Shown: in pieces, positions 34,207 to 42,656 of the stretch
How positions within the stretch are numbered: position 1 is the stretch's first letter
Layout of the letters: each line of letters begins with the position of its first letter
Origin: Rhodococcus opacus
GTDB lineage: Bacteria > Actinomycetota > Actinomycetes > Mycobacteriales > Mycobacteriaceae
Direction of reading: 5' to 3'
DNA length: 64,000 nt
Assembly (NCBI RefSeq): GCF_012396235.1
Contig: NZ_JAAXPA010000034.1
Location: 26,923-90,922 of the forward strand
Notes under the pieces: model-generated
The model's database searches: none
The model's input: the letters and a program-made list of their open reading frames with translations, nothing else
What the model was told of the DNA's origin: nothing
Translations under genes and position numbers: made by a program

Positions 34207-35544
34207 ATGACCATCACGAACAACTACCCCGTGAACATTGACGAGCAGTCAGTCGACAAGAAGCGCTTCCTGGTCAAGCTGACCGGTGTGATCGCCGGCG
34301 GCATGTTCATCGACGGCTACATTCTCGGCATCATCGGCACCGTCATCGGGGCCATCACCCTCGATCTCGGCATGTCGCTGTTCTGGGAGGGGCTGATCGG
34401 GGCGTCCGCGCTGATCGGCATCTTCATCGGCGGCCCCCTCGGTGGCTGGCTCGCGGACAAACTCGGTCGCAAGCCGCTGTTCACGATCGACCTGGTGATC
34501 TTCACCGTTGGTTCGGTACTGCAGTTCTTCGTCGACTCGACGTGGCAACTGTTCCTGGTCCGGCTGCTGATGGGCGTCGCGATCGGCGCCGACTACTCGG
34601 TCGGTTGGCCACTGCTCGCCGAATTCGCTCCTGCCCGTCTGCGTGGCCGGTTGATGGCCTGCAACGAGGTCGCCTGGTATTTCGGATTCATGACGGCCTT
34701 TATCGCCGGCTTCCTGATGACCGCCGTATGGTCTCTCGACTGGCGCATCGTGCTCGGCTCGAGCACTCTGCCCGCCGTCATCCTGCTCCTGGCCCGATTG
34801 GGTATGCCCGAATCCCCGCGCTGGCTGATGAACAAGGGCCGAACCGAAGAGGCAACCGAGATCGCCCATACGTATCTCGAAGACCCCGCCGACGTCCTCG
34901 ACATCACCAACGAGCAAACCCGCAAGGGCACGTTCGGGATGTTGTTCTCCCCGGCCTACCGGCGCGCGACGATCTTCATCTCCGTCTTCTGGTTCTGCGT
35001 GGTGGCACCGTACTTCGCCATCGCCACCTTCGCAGCCAGCGTGCTCGCCGACTACGGTCTCGGGGACGGACTCGTCGGTGCCCTGGGGGTCAACGGCCTC
35101 GCCCTGGCCGGTGTGGTGGTCTCGGTCCTGCTCATCGAACGCGTGGGCCGGCGAAACCTGACCATTCCGCAGCAGTGGGTCTGCGCCGCGGTCCTGGCCG
35201 CCATCGGGCTGTGGACCTCTGCACCGCCGGTACTGGTGCTCATCGGCTTCCTGGTCTTCGCATTCGCCAACGCGATGTGCACCGCGCTGACCGGTGTCTA
35301 CCCGGGCGAGATCTTCCCGACCGAGATCCGGGGCCTCGGCACCGGTTTCGCGACCGCGTTCAGCCGTGTCGGCGCCGGCCTGGGCACGTTCCTGCTGCCG
35401 TGGTCGATGCACAACCTCGGCGCGGGGATCACGATGCTCATCGCCGCCGGCATCTGCGTCGTCGGCGCCTCGGTCTCCCAGGTCCTCGCCCCGGAAACGA
35501 TGGGCCGCAGTCTCAGCGAAACCTCCGCTCCGCACCAGCGGTAA
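34207..35544 (+). CDS. MFS proton symporter 2
   Basis: The 445-residue product has 12 helices and the same loops as carrier 1 (GGWLADKLGRKPLF, ESPRWLMNKGR, EIFPTEIRGLGTG). Differences are concentrated in the N-terminal tail and helices 5, 9 and 10, leaving room for altered specificity. The ATG at 34207 has GCGAGGAGGG upstream. It is the first gene of a long operon with ribBA, ridA, an SDR and malic enzyme, and is divergent from the amine oxidase operon. It probably takes up the substrate or a related compound. Confidence 0.9.
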   Translation: MTITNNYPVNIDEQSVDKKRFLVKLTGVIAGGMFIDGYILGIIGTVIGAITLDLGMSLFWEGLIGASALIGIFIGGPLGGWLADKLGRKPLFTIDLVIFTVGSVLQFFVDSTWQLFLVRLLMGVAIGADYSVGWPLLAEFAPARLRGRLMACNEVAWYFGFMTAFIAGFLMTAVWSLDWRIVLGSSTLPAVILLLARLGMPESPRWLMNKGRTEEATEIAHTYLEDPADVLDITNEQTRKGTFGMLFSPAYRRATIFISVFWFCVVAPYFAIATFAASVLADYGLGDGLVGALGVNGLALAGVVVSVLLIERVGRRNLTIPQQWVCAAVLAAIGLWTSAPPVLVLIGFLVFAFANAMCTALTGVYPGEIFPTEIRGLGTGFATAFSRVGAGLGTFLLPWSMHNLGAGITMLIAAGICVVGASVSQVLAPETMGRSLSETSAPHQR

Positions 35545-35662
35545 ACCCCACAATCCCGAGCGCGGAGTCGTCGGGCCGACAACGATGTCAGCCCGCGACT
35601 CCGCCTCGACCCAGAACGTCCCACCACACTCCGTGTGTTCGCCAAGGAAGGAGCCAGCGATC

Positions 35663-36937
35663 ATGTCGACCATCTCGGACGCGGTCACCGCACTGGCAAA
35701 CAAGGGAATGGTCCTCGTCGTCGACGACGAGGACCGCGAGAACGAGGGCGACCTGATCATGGCCGCCGAATACGCGAGCACCGATGCGGTCGCGTTCTTC
35801 CTCGAACACACATCCGGGTTTCTCTGCGTCGCCATCGACGACGCCCGCGCCGACAAGCTCGGCCTCGACCTGATGGTCCCCGACAACACCGAAGCCCACA
35901 AAACTGCATTCCTGATCAGCGTCGACTACCGGCACGGCACCACCACGGGAATCAGCGCGGGCGATCGCGGTGCCACCATCCGGGCCCTGGCCGACCCCGC
36001 CCTGCACTCCGCCGATCTCGCCCGGCCCGGTCACGTGATGCCGCTACTCGCGAAGCCCGGAGGTGTCCTCGAGCGCCCGGGGCACACCGAAGCCGGAGTC
36101 GACCTATGCCGCATGGCCGGGCTCAGCGGCGCCGCCCTGCTCTGTGAGATCGTCACCCCCGACCGGCGCGAGATGATGCGCCGCGACGACCTCGAACAAC
36201 TCGCCGCACAACACTCGATCCCGATGATCTCCATCGCCGAACTGCGTGCCTGGCGCTCACGCACCGATGGAATGTGGCGCTCACGCACCGAGCGCACGGT
36301 GACACCGCTGCGCCACAACGCCGCCCGCTCCGAGAACACCGTCCTGCGGTCCGGGCGCAGCACCCTGCCGACCGAGGTCGGCACGTTCGACGCGCTCGCC
36401 TATCAAGCACCCGGCGACGGCGTCGAGCACATGGCCCTGGTGATGGGCGACGTTGCCGCCGTCGACGCCCCGCTGGTCCGGCTGCACAGCGAATGCATCA
36501 CCGGTGACCTCGCCGGCTCCCTGCGCTGCGACTGCGGCCCCCAGTTCCGATCCGCCATGAGCGCGATCGCCGAGGCCGGCGCCGGCGTCCTGATCTATCT
36601 GCGCGGACACGAGGGCCGCGGTATCGGCCTGGGTCACAAACTGCGCGCCTACGAACTCCAGCAACACGAGGGCCTCGACACCATCGACGCCAACGTCAGC
36701 CTCGGCCTGCCGGTCGACAGCCGCGACTACCGCGTCGCCTGCGAAATCCTCGACGACCTGGGGGTGGGCGGAGTGCGGCTGATGACGAACAACCCCGACA
36801 AGGTTCGGGCCCTGGGCGATCACGGCATCACCGTCGCCGAACAAATCCCACACGAGTCCTCACCGACCGCCTACAACCGCTCCTACCTGACCACCAAACG
36901 CGACCGCATGGGGCACACCCTGCAACGGCTCGGCTGA
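35663..36937 (+). CDS. ribBA: RibBA: DHBP synthase / GTP cyclohydrolase II
   Basis: The 424-residue bifunctional enzyme makes both riboflavin precursors. The N-terminal domain is 3,4-dihydroxy-2-butanone-4-phosphate synthase, with DDEDRENEGD near residue 20 and HTEAGVDLCRMAG. The C-terminal domain is GTP cyclohydrolase II, with the zinc motif in HSECITGDLAGSLRCDCG near residue 280 and LRGHEGRGIGL. The linker contains a short repeat (WRSRT twice) coded by a 17-base duplication. The ATG has AAGGAAGGAG upstream. Its place inside a catabolic operon, 118 bases after the carrier and without room for an FMN riboswitch, suggests dedicated flavin supply for the monooxygenase, reductases and oxidase of the island. 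Confidence 0.95.
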   Translation: MSTISDAVTALANKGMVLVVDDEDRENEGDLIMAAEYASTDAVAFFLEHTSGFLCVAIDDARADKLGLDLMVPDNTEAHKTAFLISVDYRHGTTTGISAGDRGATIRALADPALHSADLARPGHVMPLLAKPGGVLERPGHTEAGVDLCRMAGLSGAALLCEIVTPDRREMMRRDDLEQLAAQHSIPMISIAELRAWRSRTDGMWRSRTERTVTPLRHNAARSENTVLRSGRSTLPTEVGTFDALAYQAPGDGVEHMALVMGDVAAVDAPLVRLHSECITGDLAGSLRCDCGPQFRSAMSAIAEAGAGVLIYLRGHEGRGIGLGHKLRAYELQQHEGLDTIDANVSLGLPVDSRDYRVACEILDDLGVGGVRLMTNNPDKVRALGDHGITVAEQIPHESSPTAYNRSYLTTKRDRMGHTLQRLG

Positions 36938-37022
36938 CAACCCGTCACCCGACGAAGGCTGCGCCACACCTCACCCACCCCGGGTCCCGTACCGGGACCT
37001 GAACCGAAAGGACGACCAGTCG

Positions 37023-37451
37023 ATGACGACCACCGAGAACATCGTCGAAACCCGTCCCGCCCCCTTCACCTGGGCACAGTCCGCCCAGTACAGCCAGGGC
37101 GCCAAGGCCGGGGAGCTGGTGTTCACGTCCGGTCAGGCCGGCTACGACGACGCCGGCAACCTCGTCGACGGCGGCTTCGAAGCCCAGGCCCGCCAGGTGT
37201 TCCGCAACATCGAAAAGATCCTCCACCAGCACGGCGCCTCGATGTCGTCGGTGGTCAAGCTGACCGCCTACCTGGGCAACCGCGACGACTTCGACGCATT
37301 CAAGAAGGTCCGCGCCGAATTCTTCTCCAGCCCATACCCGGCGGTGACCGCGGTACAGAACTCGTTCCTCGTCGAGGGCATGCTCTTCGAAGCGGACGCC
37401 GTCGCCGTGGCCGGTGCCCAGCGGGTACTCGCCGACACCGACGCACGCTGA
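37023..37451 (+). CDS. RidA-family enamine/imine deaminase 1
   Basis: The 142-residue product has the RidA fold: LVFTSGQAGYDDAGNLVDGG, then EAQARQVFRNIEKILHQHGA, VVKLTAYLGNRDDFDAFKKV and the C-terminal YPAVTAVQNSFLVEGMLFEA. Relatives such as RutC and 2-aminomuconate deaminase hydrolyse reactive enamines. It differs from the copy at 49124-49552 only at residues 27, 31 and 142. AAAGGACGA precedes the ATG. It follows ribBA by 85 bases in the MFS 2 operon. Confidence 0.93.
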   Translation: MTTTENIVETRPAPFTWAQSAQYSQGAKAGELVFTSGQAGYDDAGNLVDGGFEAQARQVFRNIEKILHQHGASMSSVVKLTAYLGNRDDFDAFKKVRAEFFSSPYPAVTAVQNSFLVEGMLFEADAVAVAGAQRVLADTDAR

Positions 37452-37485
37452 CGATCGAGGTATCCCAGAAGGACGGACTATCCTG

Positions 37486-38250
37486 GTGGACTCCATTCCG
37501 CTGAACCCGCAGACTCCAGCCAATCGAGCCAAACTGGCTCTAGTCACCGGTGTCGAACATCCTGAGGGCGCCTATGCTGCCCGCACTCTCGGCACTCACG
37601 GATTCGACGTCATCGCACACAGCTTCACCCCGGAGGCGGCCGAGCGGATCACCCACGACATCACCGGCTTCGGTGGCCACGCGACCGCCGCCGTCGCCGA
37701 TCTCACCATCCAATGGGAGGTCGACCGGCTTTTCACCGGCATCGAAGACACCCACGGCCAGATCGACACCGTCATTCACGCCGCCTGGATCCCCGGACCC
37801 GAATCCACCGGCATGCCGCTCCAGTCGATCCACCCCCACGACTGGGACCGATTCCTCCACGCTCACCTGCGGATGCTGTTCACAACCGTGCGCCGGGCGA
37901 TGCAGTCGATGAGTGACCGCAACCGCGCAGGATCCATCGTCACCGTCGTCGGCGTGGACCGATCAGCCGCTGACACACGGGAATCCACCCTGGCCCGTCA
38001 GGTGATAGACGGCGCGATCGAGGCCTTCACCGCCGCCGCGGCACACGACATCAGCGCGCGAACCGTACAGGTCAACACCATCCGTTTGATCGACGAACTC
38101 CCCTCGCCCGAATTCGCCGACCAGCACATCACACCTGATTTCGACACTGCCCTCGTCTTTCTCGCCGACCCTGCCCACCACAGCTGGTCCGGCAAGGTGC
38201 TCTCTGCACCTGCACCTGCACCCGCGGTCCGGTTCGCCGCCGTGCACTGA
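37486..38250 (+). CDS. SDR-fold protein lacking the catalytic Tyr/Lys
   Basis: The 254-residue product aligns with short-chain dehydrogenases over its length: KLALVTGVEHPEGAYAARTL, then FDVIAHSFTPEAAERI, an AADLT-like AVADLTIQWEVDRL, TVIHAAW and a terminal VLSAPAPAPAVRF. The usual TGxxxGxG loop is altered, and the active-site YxxxK is absent: the expected place reads VGVDRSAADTRESTLARQVI. It is probably a non-enzymatic or altered member, like the FabI-type outliers, perhaps binding an intermediate. The GTG at 37486 follows AGAAGGACGG; the gene lies 34 bases after ridA. Confidence 0.75.
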   Translation: MDSIPLNPQTPANRAKLALVTGVEHPEGAYAARTLGTHGFDVIAHSFTPEAAERITHDITGFGGHATAAVADLTIQWEVDRLFTGIEDTHGQIDTVIHAAWIPGPESTGMPLQSIHPHDWDRFLHAHLRMLFTTVRRAMQSMSDRNRAGSIVTVVGVDRSAADTRESTLARQVIDGAIEAFTAAAAHDISARTVQVNTIRLIDELPSPEFADQHITPDFDTALVFLADPAHHSWSGKVLSAPAPAPAVRFAAVH

Positions 38251-38293
38251 ATCCCACCACCGAGTCCCGCCCACCACCTTTGGAGTAACAGCC

Positions 38294-39487
38294 GTGACTG
38301 TCGTGTCCGAACCCACCACACCGCAGAAGGTCGAGCTGACGGCGGAGGAGATCTTCGCCGGGCATCTCGGCGGCAAATTGTCCGTCGAACTGACCGCCCC
38401 GCTCGATACGCAGCGTGATCTGTCCATCGCCTACACGCCCGGTGTCGCGCAGGTGTCCCGCGCCATCGCCGCCGACGAAACCCTCGCCGACCGCTACACC
38501 TGGACCAGCCGCCTCGTGGTCGTCGTCTCCGACGGCTCCGCGGTGCTCGGCCTCGGGGACATCGGCCCCCGCGCCTCCCTGCCCGTGATGGAGGGCAAGT
38601 CCGCCCTGTTCAAGAACTTCGCGGGCCTGAACTCGATCCCGCTGGTCCTCGACACCAAGGACCCCGACGAGATCGTCGAAACCCTGATCCGGCTGCGCCC
38701 GAGTTTCGGTGCGGTCAATTTGGAGGACATCTCCGCGCCGCGCTGCTTCGAGATCGAACAGCGCGTCATCGAGGCCCTGGACTGCCCGGTCATGCACGAC
38801 GACCAGCACGGCACCGCCATCGTCGTCCTGGCCGCCCTCAAGGGTGCGGTCAAGGTCCAGGACCGCGACCTCCACCAGTTGCGGGTGGTCATCTCCGGCG
38901 CCGGCGCCGCCGGTGTCGCCTGCGCGAACATCCTGCTCGCCGCCGGGATCGCCGACGTGACGGTCCTCGACTCCAAGGGCATCGTCTCCGCCGACCGCAA
39001 GGACCTGAACGAGGTCAAGGTCGACCTGGCCGCGCGCACCAACCCGGCCGGCCGCCGCGGCGGCACCGCCGAAGCCCTCAACGGCGCGGACGTGTTCCTC
39101 GGGGTGTCCGCCGGAACCGTGCCGGAGGAGCTGATCGCGACGATGGCCAAGGATTCGATCGTGTTCGCGTTGTCGAACCCGGACCCGGAGATCCACCCGG
39201 ACATCGCCCGCAAGCATGCGGCGATCGTGGCCACCGGACGCTCGGACTTCCCGAACCAGATCAACAATGTACTTGCCTTCCCCGGTGTGTTCCGGGGTGC
39301 GCTCGATGCCGGTGCCCGCCGGATCACCGAAGGCATGAAGCTCGCCGCCGCCGAGGCAATCCTCTCGGTCGTCGGTGACGAGCTGACTGTGGACAAGATC
39401 GTTCCCAGCCCGCTCGATCCTCGCGTCGCCCCCGCTGTCGCGGAGGCAGTCGCCGCCGCTGCTCGTGCAGAAGGCGTCACCGACTAG
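38294..39487 (+). CDS. Malic enzyme
   Basis: The 397-residue product is a short-form NAD(P)-dependent malic enzyme that converts malate to pyruvate and CO2. Visible are LSIAYTPGVAQVSRAI, then MEGKSALFKNFAGLNSIPLV, the metal/substrate block NLEDISAPRCFEIEQR, CPVMHDDQHGTAIVVLAALK and the nucleotide-binding VVISGAGAAGVACANILLAA. It starts with GTG and ends the MFS 2-ribBA operon, followed by a strong terminator. In this context it may return C4 acids to pyruvate and make NADPH for the flavin reductases. Confidence 0.95.
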   Translation: MTVVSEPTTPQKVELTAEEIFAGHLGGKLSVELTAPLDTQRDLSIAYTPGVAQVSRAIAADETLADRYTWTSRLVVVVSDGSAVLGLGDIGPRASLPVMEGKSALFKNFAGLNSIPLVLDTKDPDEIVETLIRLRPSFGAVNLEDISAPRCFEIEQRVIEALDCPVMHDDQHGTAIVVLAALKGAVKVQDRDLHQLRVVISGAGAAGVACANILLAAGIADVTVLDSKGIVSADRKDLNEVKVDLAARTNPAGRRGGTAEALNGADVFLGVSAGTVPEELIATMAKDSIVFALSNPDPEIHPDIARKHAAIVATGRSDFPNQINNVLAFPGVFRGALDAGARRITEGMKLAAAEAILSVVGDELTVDKIVPSPLDPRVAPAVAEAVAAAARAEGVTD

Positions 39488-39500
39488 CGAGAATCCACCC

Positions 39501-39549
39501 GAGCACCCCGTCCGCGAACCCGCACCCAGGTTCCGCGGACGGGGTGCTC
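39501..39549 (+). terminator. Strong hairpin terminator after malic enzyme
   Basis: GAGCACCCCGTCCGCG (39501-39516) pairs perfectly with CGCGGACGGGGTGCTC (39534-39549). Inner AACC/GGTT pairs extend the stem past a one-base bulge. It lies 13 bases after the malic enzyme stop and ends the operon that began at 33932. No T run follows. Confidence 0.8.
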
Positions 39550-39745
39550 GGCGTGTCCGGTCCGAAACTGGCCGAGTCCCGGTCAGGTGTGGACCGCAGA
39601 CTTCGACAGGGGAACAGTCTGATTCGTCGGTGACCCGAGATACCGGTCGCGGCGGGGCCGATCCTGCCCGCCGTTACGGATATTCCACCGGTACTCGTGT
39701 TCATCACTGATCGACACGGATGGTTCAGCGGCGCGGTGGCGGATG

Positions 39746-40039
39746 TCAGCGGGCAAGCCGCTGGGTGTGCCGTCGGCCGAGGCGGGCGCGTTCGGTCTCG
39801 GACATGCCGCCCCAGATGCCGTAACGTTCTGCGGCGGTAAGGGCGTGCTTGCGGCATTGCGGGAGCACGGGGCAGTCCTGACAGATCTGTTTGGCGCGAC
39901 GTTCGCGCCGTGCGCGAATGGTTCGCTGTTCGTGATCGTCGGGTGTGAAGAACATGTCGGTGTCGGTGCCGCGGCACGATCCCTCATGTCGCCAGTCCCA
40001 GCCCGGTGGACGGTCGGATGGATGCTCAATAATGTTCAT
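39746..40039 (-). CDS. WhiB-family iron-sulfur regulator 2
   Basis: The 97-residue product has the cysteine set GSCRGTD and CQDCPVLPQC for a 4Fe-4S cluster, the GIWGG turn and a basic C-terminal segment (RARLGRRHTQRLAR). The start MNIIEHPSDRPPGWDWRHEG includes the Trp-rich lead common in the family. It is coded inside the catabolic island between the malic enzyme terminator and the hydratase/monooxygenase operon, which is unusual and may indicate redox control of the pathway. Confidence 0.93.
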   Translation of the reverse strand: MNIIEHPSDRPPGWDWRHEGSCRGTDTDMFFTPDDHEQRTIRARRERRAKQICQDCPVLPQCRKHALTAAERYGIWGGMSETERARLGRRHTQRLAR

Positions 40040-40233
40040 TCGGTTTCTCGGGGTCGACGGTGCGTGGGTCCGAAGCCGCGCGAGGGTCGGCGGAGTGCGC
40101 CGACCGACGGCATCGGCAGTCCTACGACAAACGCACCGCCGTAACCGGCAGTCAGGCGTGGCCGGGTACGGCGGTGCGTCGCACGTGGAGAGCGGGTGCC
40201 TGACGCCGACACATCAGGTCAGGCACCCGCGCA

Positions 40234-40274
40234 GTTCGTTCAGTCAAGAAGGCGCTCCTGATTCCTGAACGAAC
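40234..40274. promoter_or_regulatory. Inverted repeat with island operator core
   Basis: GTTCGTTCAG (40234-40243) and CTGAACGAAC (40265-40274) form a 10-base inverted repeat with a 21-base loop. It contains the GTTCA and TGAAC half-sites at wider spacing. It lies between the end of the hydratase gene and WhiB 2. It could be the terminator of the monooxygenase-hydratase operon or an additional regulator site. The rest of 40040-40418 shows no gene. Confidence 0.45.
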
Positions 40275-40418
40275 GTGTTGCCGCGGGGGAATGCTCTCCC
40301 CGCGAAGATTTCTCGTGGACCGACTCGACGGTGCACAGCGTTTCCGTCGAGGGGTGCCGCTCGCCTGAACGATCCCGAAGGGTGTTCGTAGTGGGGTCGA
40401 TCAGGCAAGACGGGGGGG

Positions 40419-41213
40419 TCAGTTGGTGGCAGTGGAAACGTCGAACTCGATGGCGCCGAAGCCTTCGTACTCACCGACCCAGCGGCCGGCCTGGTTCATG
40501 GGCACTGCCTGCAGGCAACTGCCGGGGAGGATGACCTGGCCGGCCTGGAACTCGACGTCGTAGGCAGCAAGGCGGTTGACCAGCCAGGCGACCGCGGCGA
40601 GGGGATTGCCGAGGATGTTGCGGGTGTTGCCGGTGATGACCTCGCGCCCGTTGAAATGCAGGGAGCCGCGCATGTCGCGGAGGGTCAGGTCGGTGATGCG
40701 GCGGGGGGTGCCGCCGAGGATGACCGCTCCGGTGGATCCGTTGTCAGCCAGCGTGTCCGGAAGGTCGATGGCCCAGTTCTGGACACGGGAGTCGATGATC
40801 TCGATGGCGGGCACCGCGTAGTCGATGGCGTTGATGACATCGGCGACCGTGACGTTGGGTCCGCGCAGACTGCTCTTCAGCACGAAGGCGGGTTCGAGTT
40901 CGACGAACGGCTCGATGTAGTTTTCCCGTTCGAGGGTGGTGCCTTCGTAGGCGAAGATGCTGGCCAGCAAGAATCCGTAATCGGGCTGGCCGAGGCCGAA
41001 GGCTTCCTGCATGACCTTCGCGATGTTGCCGAGCTTGTACCCGACCAGGCGGTCACCTCCTGCGATCGCGTGCTCGACGTTGATGCGCTGGACGGCGAAG
41101 GCGGAGTCCGCGTCGAGGGCGGGCCAGGTCTTGGTCGGTGCGGTGATCGGTGCACCGTTCACACGTGCGGTCCGTAGGGTGGTCGCGACATCGTGGAGTT
41201 CGGTGGTCTGCAT
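40419..41213 (-). CDS. 2-oxo-dienoate hydratase (HpaH/MhpD family)
   Basis: The 264-residue product belongs to the 2-keto-4-pentenoate/2-oxohepta-3-ene-1,7-dioate hydratase family. It shows GDRLVGYKLGNIAKVMQEAF, EPAFVLKSSLRGPNVTVADV, AVPAIEIIDSRVQNWAIDLP and VILPGSCLQAVPMNQAGRWV. It would add water to a dienoate to give a 4-hydroxy-2-oxo acid for the HpcH/HpaI aldolase coded at 24851-25588. The ATG at 41213 has AAAAGGA 5 bases upstream. It is second in the operon, 46 bases after the monooxygenase gene. Confidence 0.9.
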   Translation of the reverse strand: MQTTELHDVATTLRTARVNGAPITAPTKTWPALDADSAFAVQRINVEHAIAGGDRLVGYKLGNIAKVMQEAFGLGQPDYGFLLASIFAYEGTTLERENYIEPFVELEPAFVLKSSLRGPNVTVADVINAIDYAVPAIEIIDSRVQNWAIDLPDTLADNGSTGAVILGGTPRRITDLTLRDMRGSLHFNGREVITGNTRNILGNPLAAVAWLVNRLAAYDVEFQAGQVILPGSCLQAVPMNQAGRWVGEYEGFGAIEFDVSTATN

Positions 41214-41259
41214 GGGTGTCCTTTTTCCGGTCGGTGAGGTCACGTCGGGGTGACCGATA

Positions 41260-42645
41260 TCAGACGGCTTCGACGGTGCGGTTGCCGAGGCGGAGACCGG
41301 GGTGATCGTCGCGAAGCCGGACGGCACCCTTGCCGTACAGCTTTTCGCGCAGGGTCGAGCCTTCGTATTCGCTCCACACGGTGCCGCGGCGCTGCAGCTC
41401 GGGGACGACCAGTTCGATGAAGTCCGCCATGTCCTGGTACTTGACCGCGTGCCCGAAGTTGTAGCCGGCGATACCGGTTTCGTCCATCCACCGGGTCAGC
41501 TCGTCGGCGACGGTGGTGGGGGAGCCGACGATGGTGGGGCCGGTGCCGCCGATACCGATGAATTCGGCGATGTCGCGCGGGGTCCACTCCTTGTCCGGAT
41601 CCATCTTCGAGAACAAGTCGACCATGGTCTGCCCGGCGTTGGTCTTGACGTGCTTGAGCGGCACGTCGGGGTCGAACTGGGACATGTCCAATCCCGTCCA
41701 GCCGCTGTAGCGGGCCATCGCCCCGGCGTAGCTGACCAGCTTGCGGTAGCTCTCGTACTTCGCGTGGGCTTGTTCGTCGGTCGGTGCGCAGACAACGTTG
41801 AGCATCTGCAGGACCTTGACGTTCTGCGGGTCACGGCCGGCCTCGGCGGCGAGGGTGCGCAGGCTGTCGACCTGCTTCTTCAGCGCGGGGATGGACACGG
41901 CGTTGACGAACACCGCCTCGGCGCTGGCGGCCGCGAGGGCGCGACCCTTGGAGGAGCCGCCGGCCTGGAAGATCACCGGGGTGCGCTGCGGGGACGGCTC
42001 GCACAGCGCGAAGCCGGGAACGGAGAAGTACTTGCCCTCGTGCTCGATGTTGTGCACCCGGCTCGGATCGATGTACATGCCGCGCTCGGCGTCGCGGACG
42101 ACCGCGTCGTCCTGCCAGGATCCTTCCCACAGCTTGTAGCAGACCTCGAGGTACTCGGCGGCCATGTCGTACCGCTCGTCGTGCGGAACCTGCTGTCCGG
42201 TACCGAGATTGCGGGCGGCGCTGTCGGAGTAGGAGGTCACCAGGTTCCAGCCGACGCGGCCGTCGGTGAGGTGGTCGAGGGTGCTGAACTTGCGGGCCAG
42301 CGCGTACGGGTGCTCGTACGAGGTCGACCCGGTCAACCCGAATCCGAGGTTCTTCGTCACCGCGGCCATCGCGGAAACGGCCATGAACGGATCCTGCGCG
42401 GGAATCTGCGCGGCGTCGGCGAGGGCCGCGTCGGCGGTGCCCTCGTAGATGTCGTGGTAGCCGACGTTGTCGGCGAAGAAGATGCCGTCGAATCGGGCCT
42501 CTTCGAGCAGCTTGGCGTACTCGGTCCAGTAGGCGAGGTTCGTGTAGTTCGCGCCCTGATCCTTCGGATGCCGCCAGAGGCCGGCCGACAGGTGCGCCGG
42601 GCCCTGGTAGTCGAAAGCGAAAAGTCGCATGCGCTGAGACGCCAT
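41260..42645 (-). CDS. FMN-dependent LLM monooxygenase (NtaA/SnaA/DszA family)
   Basis: The 461-residue product is a bacterial-luciferase-like oxygenase that uses FMNH2 from a separate reductase. Family marks are RFDGIFFADNVGYHDIYEGT, then SYEHPYALARKFSTLDHLTD, GRVGWNLVTSYSDSAARNLG, YEVCYKLWEGSW-type YLEVCYKLWEGSW, PVIFQAGGSSKGRALAAASA and the C-terminal YEGSTLREKLYG. Relatives oxidise nitrilotriacetate, dibenzothiophene sulfone and pyridine; RutA is a more distant relative that opens uracil. This is the key candidate for the first attack on the island's substrate. GGAGATAG precedes the ATG, and a four-half-site operator covers the promoter directly upstream. Confidence 0.93.
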   Translation of the reverse strand: MASQRMRLFAFDYQGPAHLSAGLWRHPKDQGANYTNLAYWTEYAKLLEEARFDGIFFADNVGYHDIYEGTADAALADAAQIPAQDPFMAVSAMAAVTKNLGFGLTGSTSYEHPYALARKFSTLDHLTDGRVGWNLVTSYSDSAARNLGTGQQVPHDERYDMAAEYLEVCYKLWEGSWQDDAVVRDAERGMYIDPSRVHNIEHEGKYFSVPGFALCEPSPQRTPVIFQAGGSSKGRALAAASAEAVFVNAVSIPALKKQVDSLRTLAAEAGRDPQNVKVLQMLNVVCAPTDEQAHAKYESYRKLVSYAGAMARYSGWTGLDMSQFDPDVPLKHVKTNAGQTMVDLFSKMDPDKEWTPRDIAEFIGIGGTGPTIVGSPTTVADELTRWMDETGIAGYNFGHAVKYQDMADFIELVVPELQRRGTVWSEYEGSTLREKLYGKGAVRLRDDHPGLRLGNRTVEAV

Positions 42646-42656
42646 TGTCTATCTCC

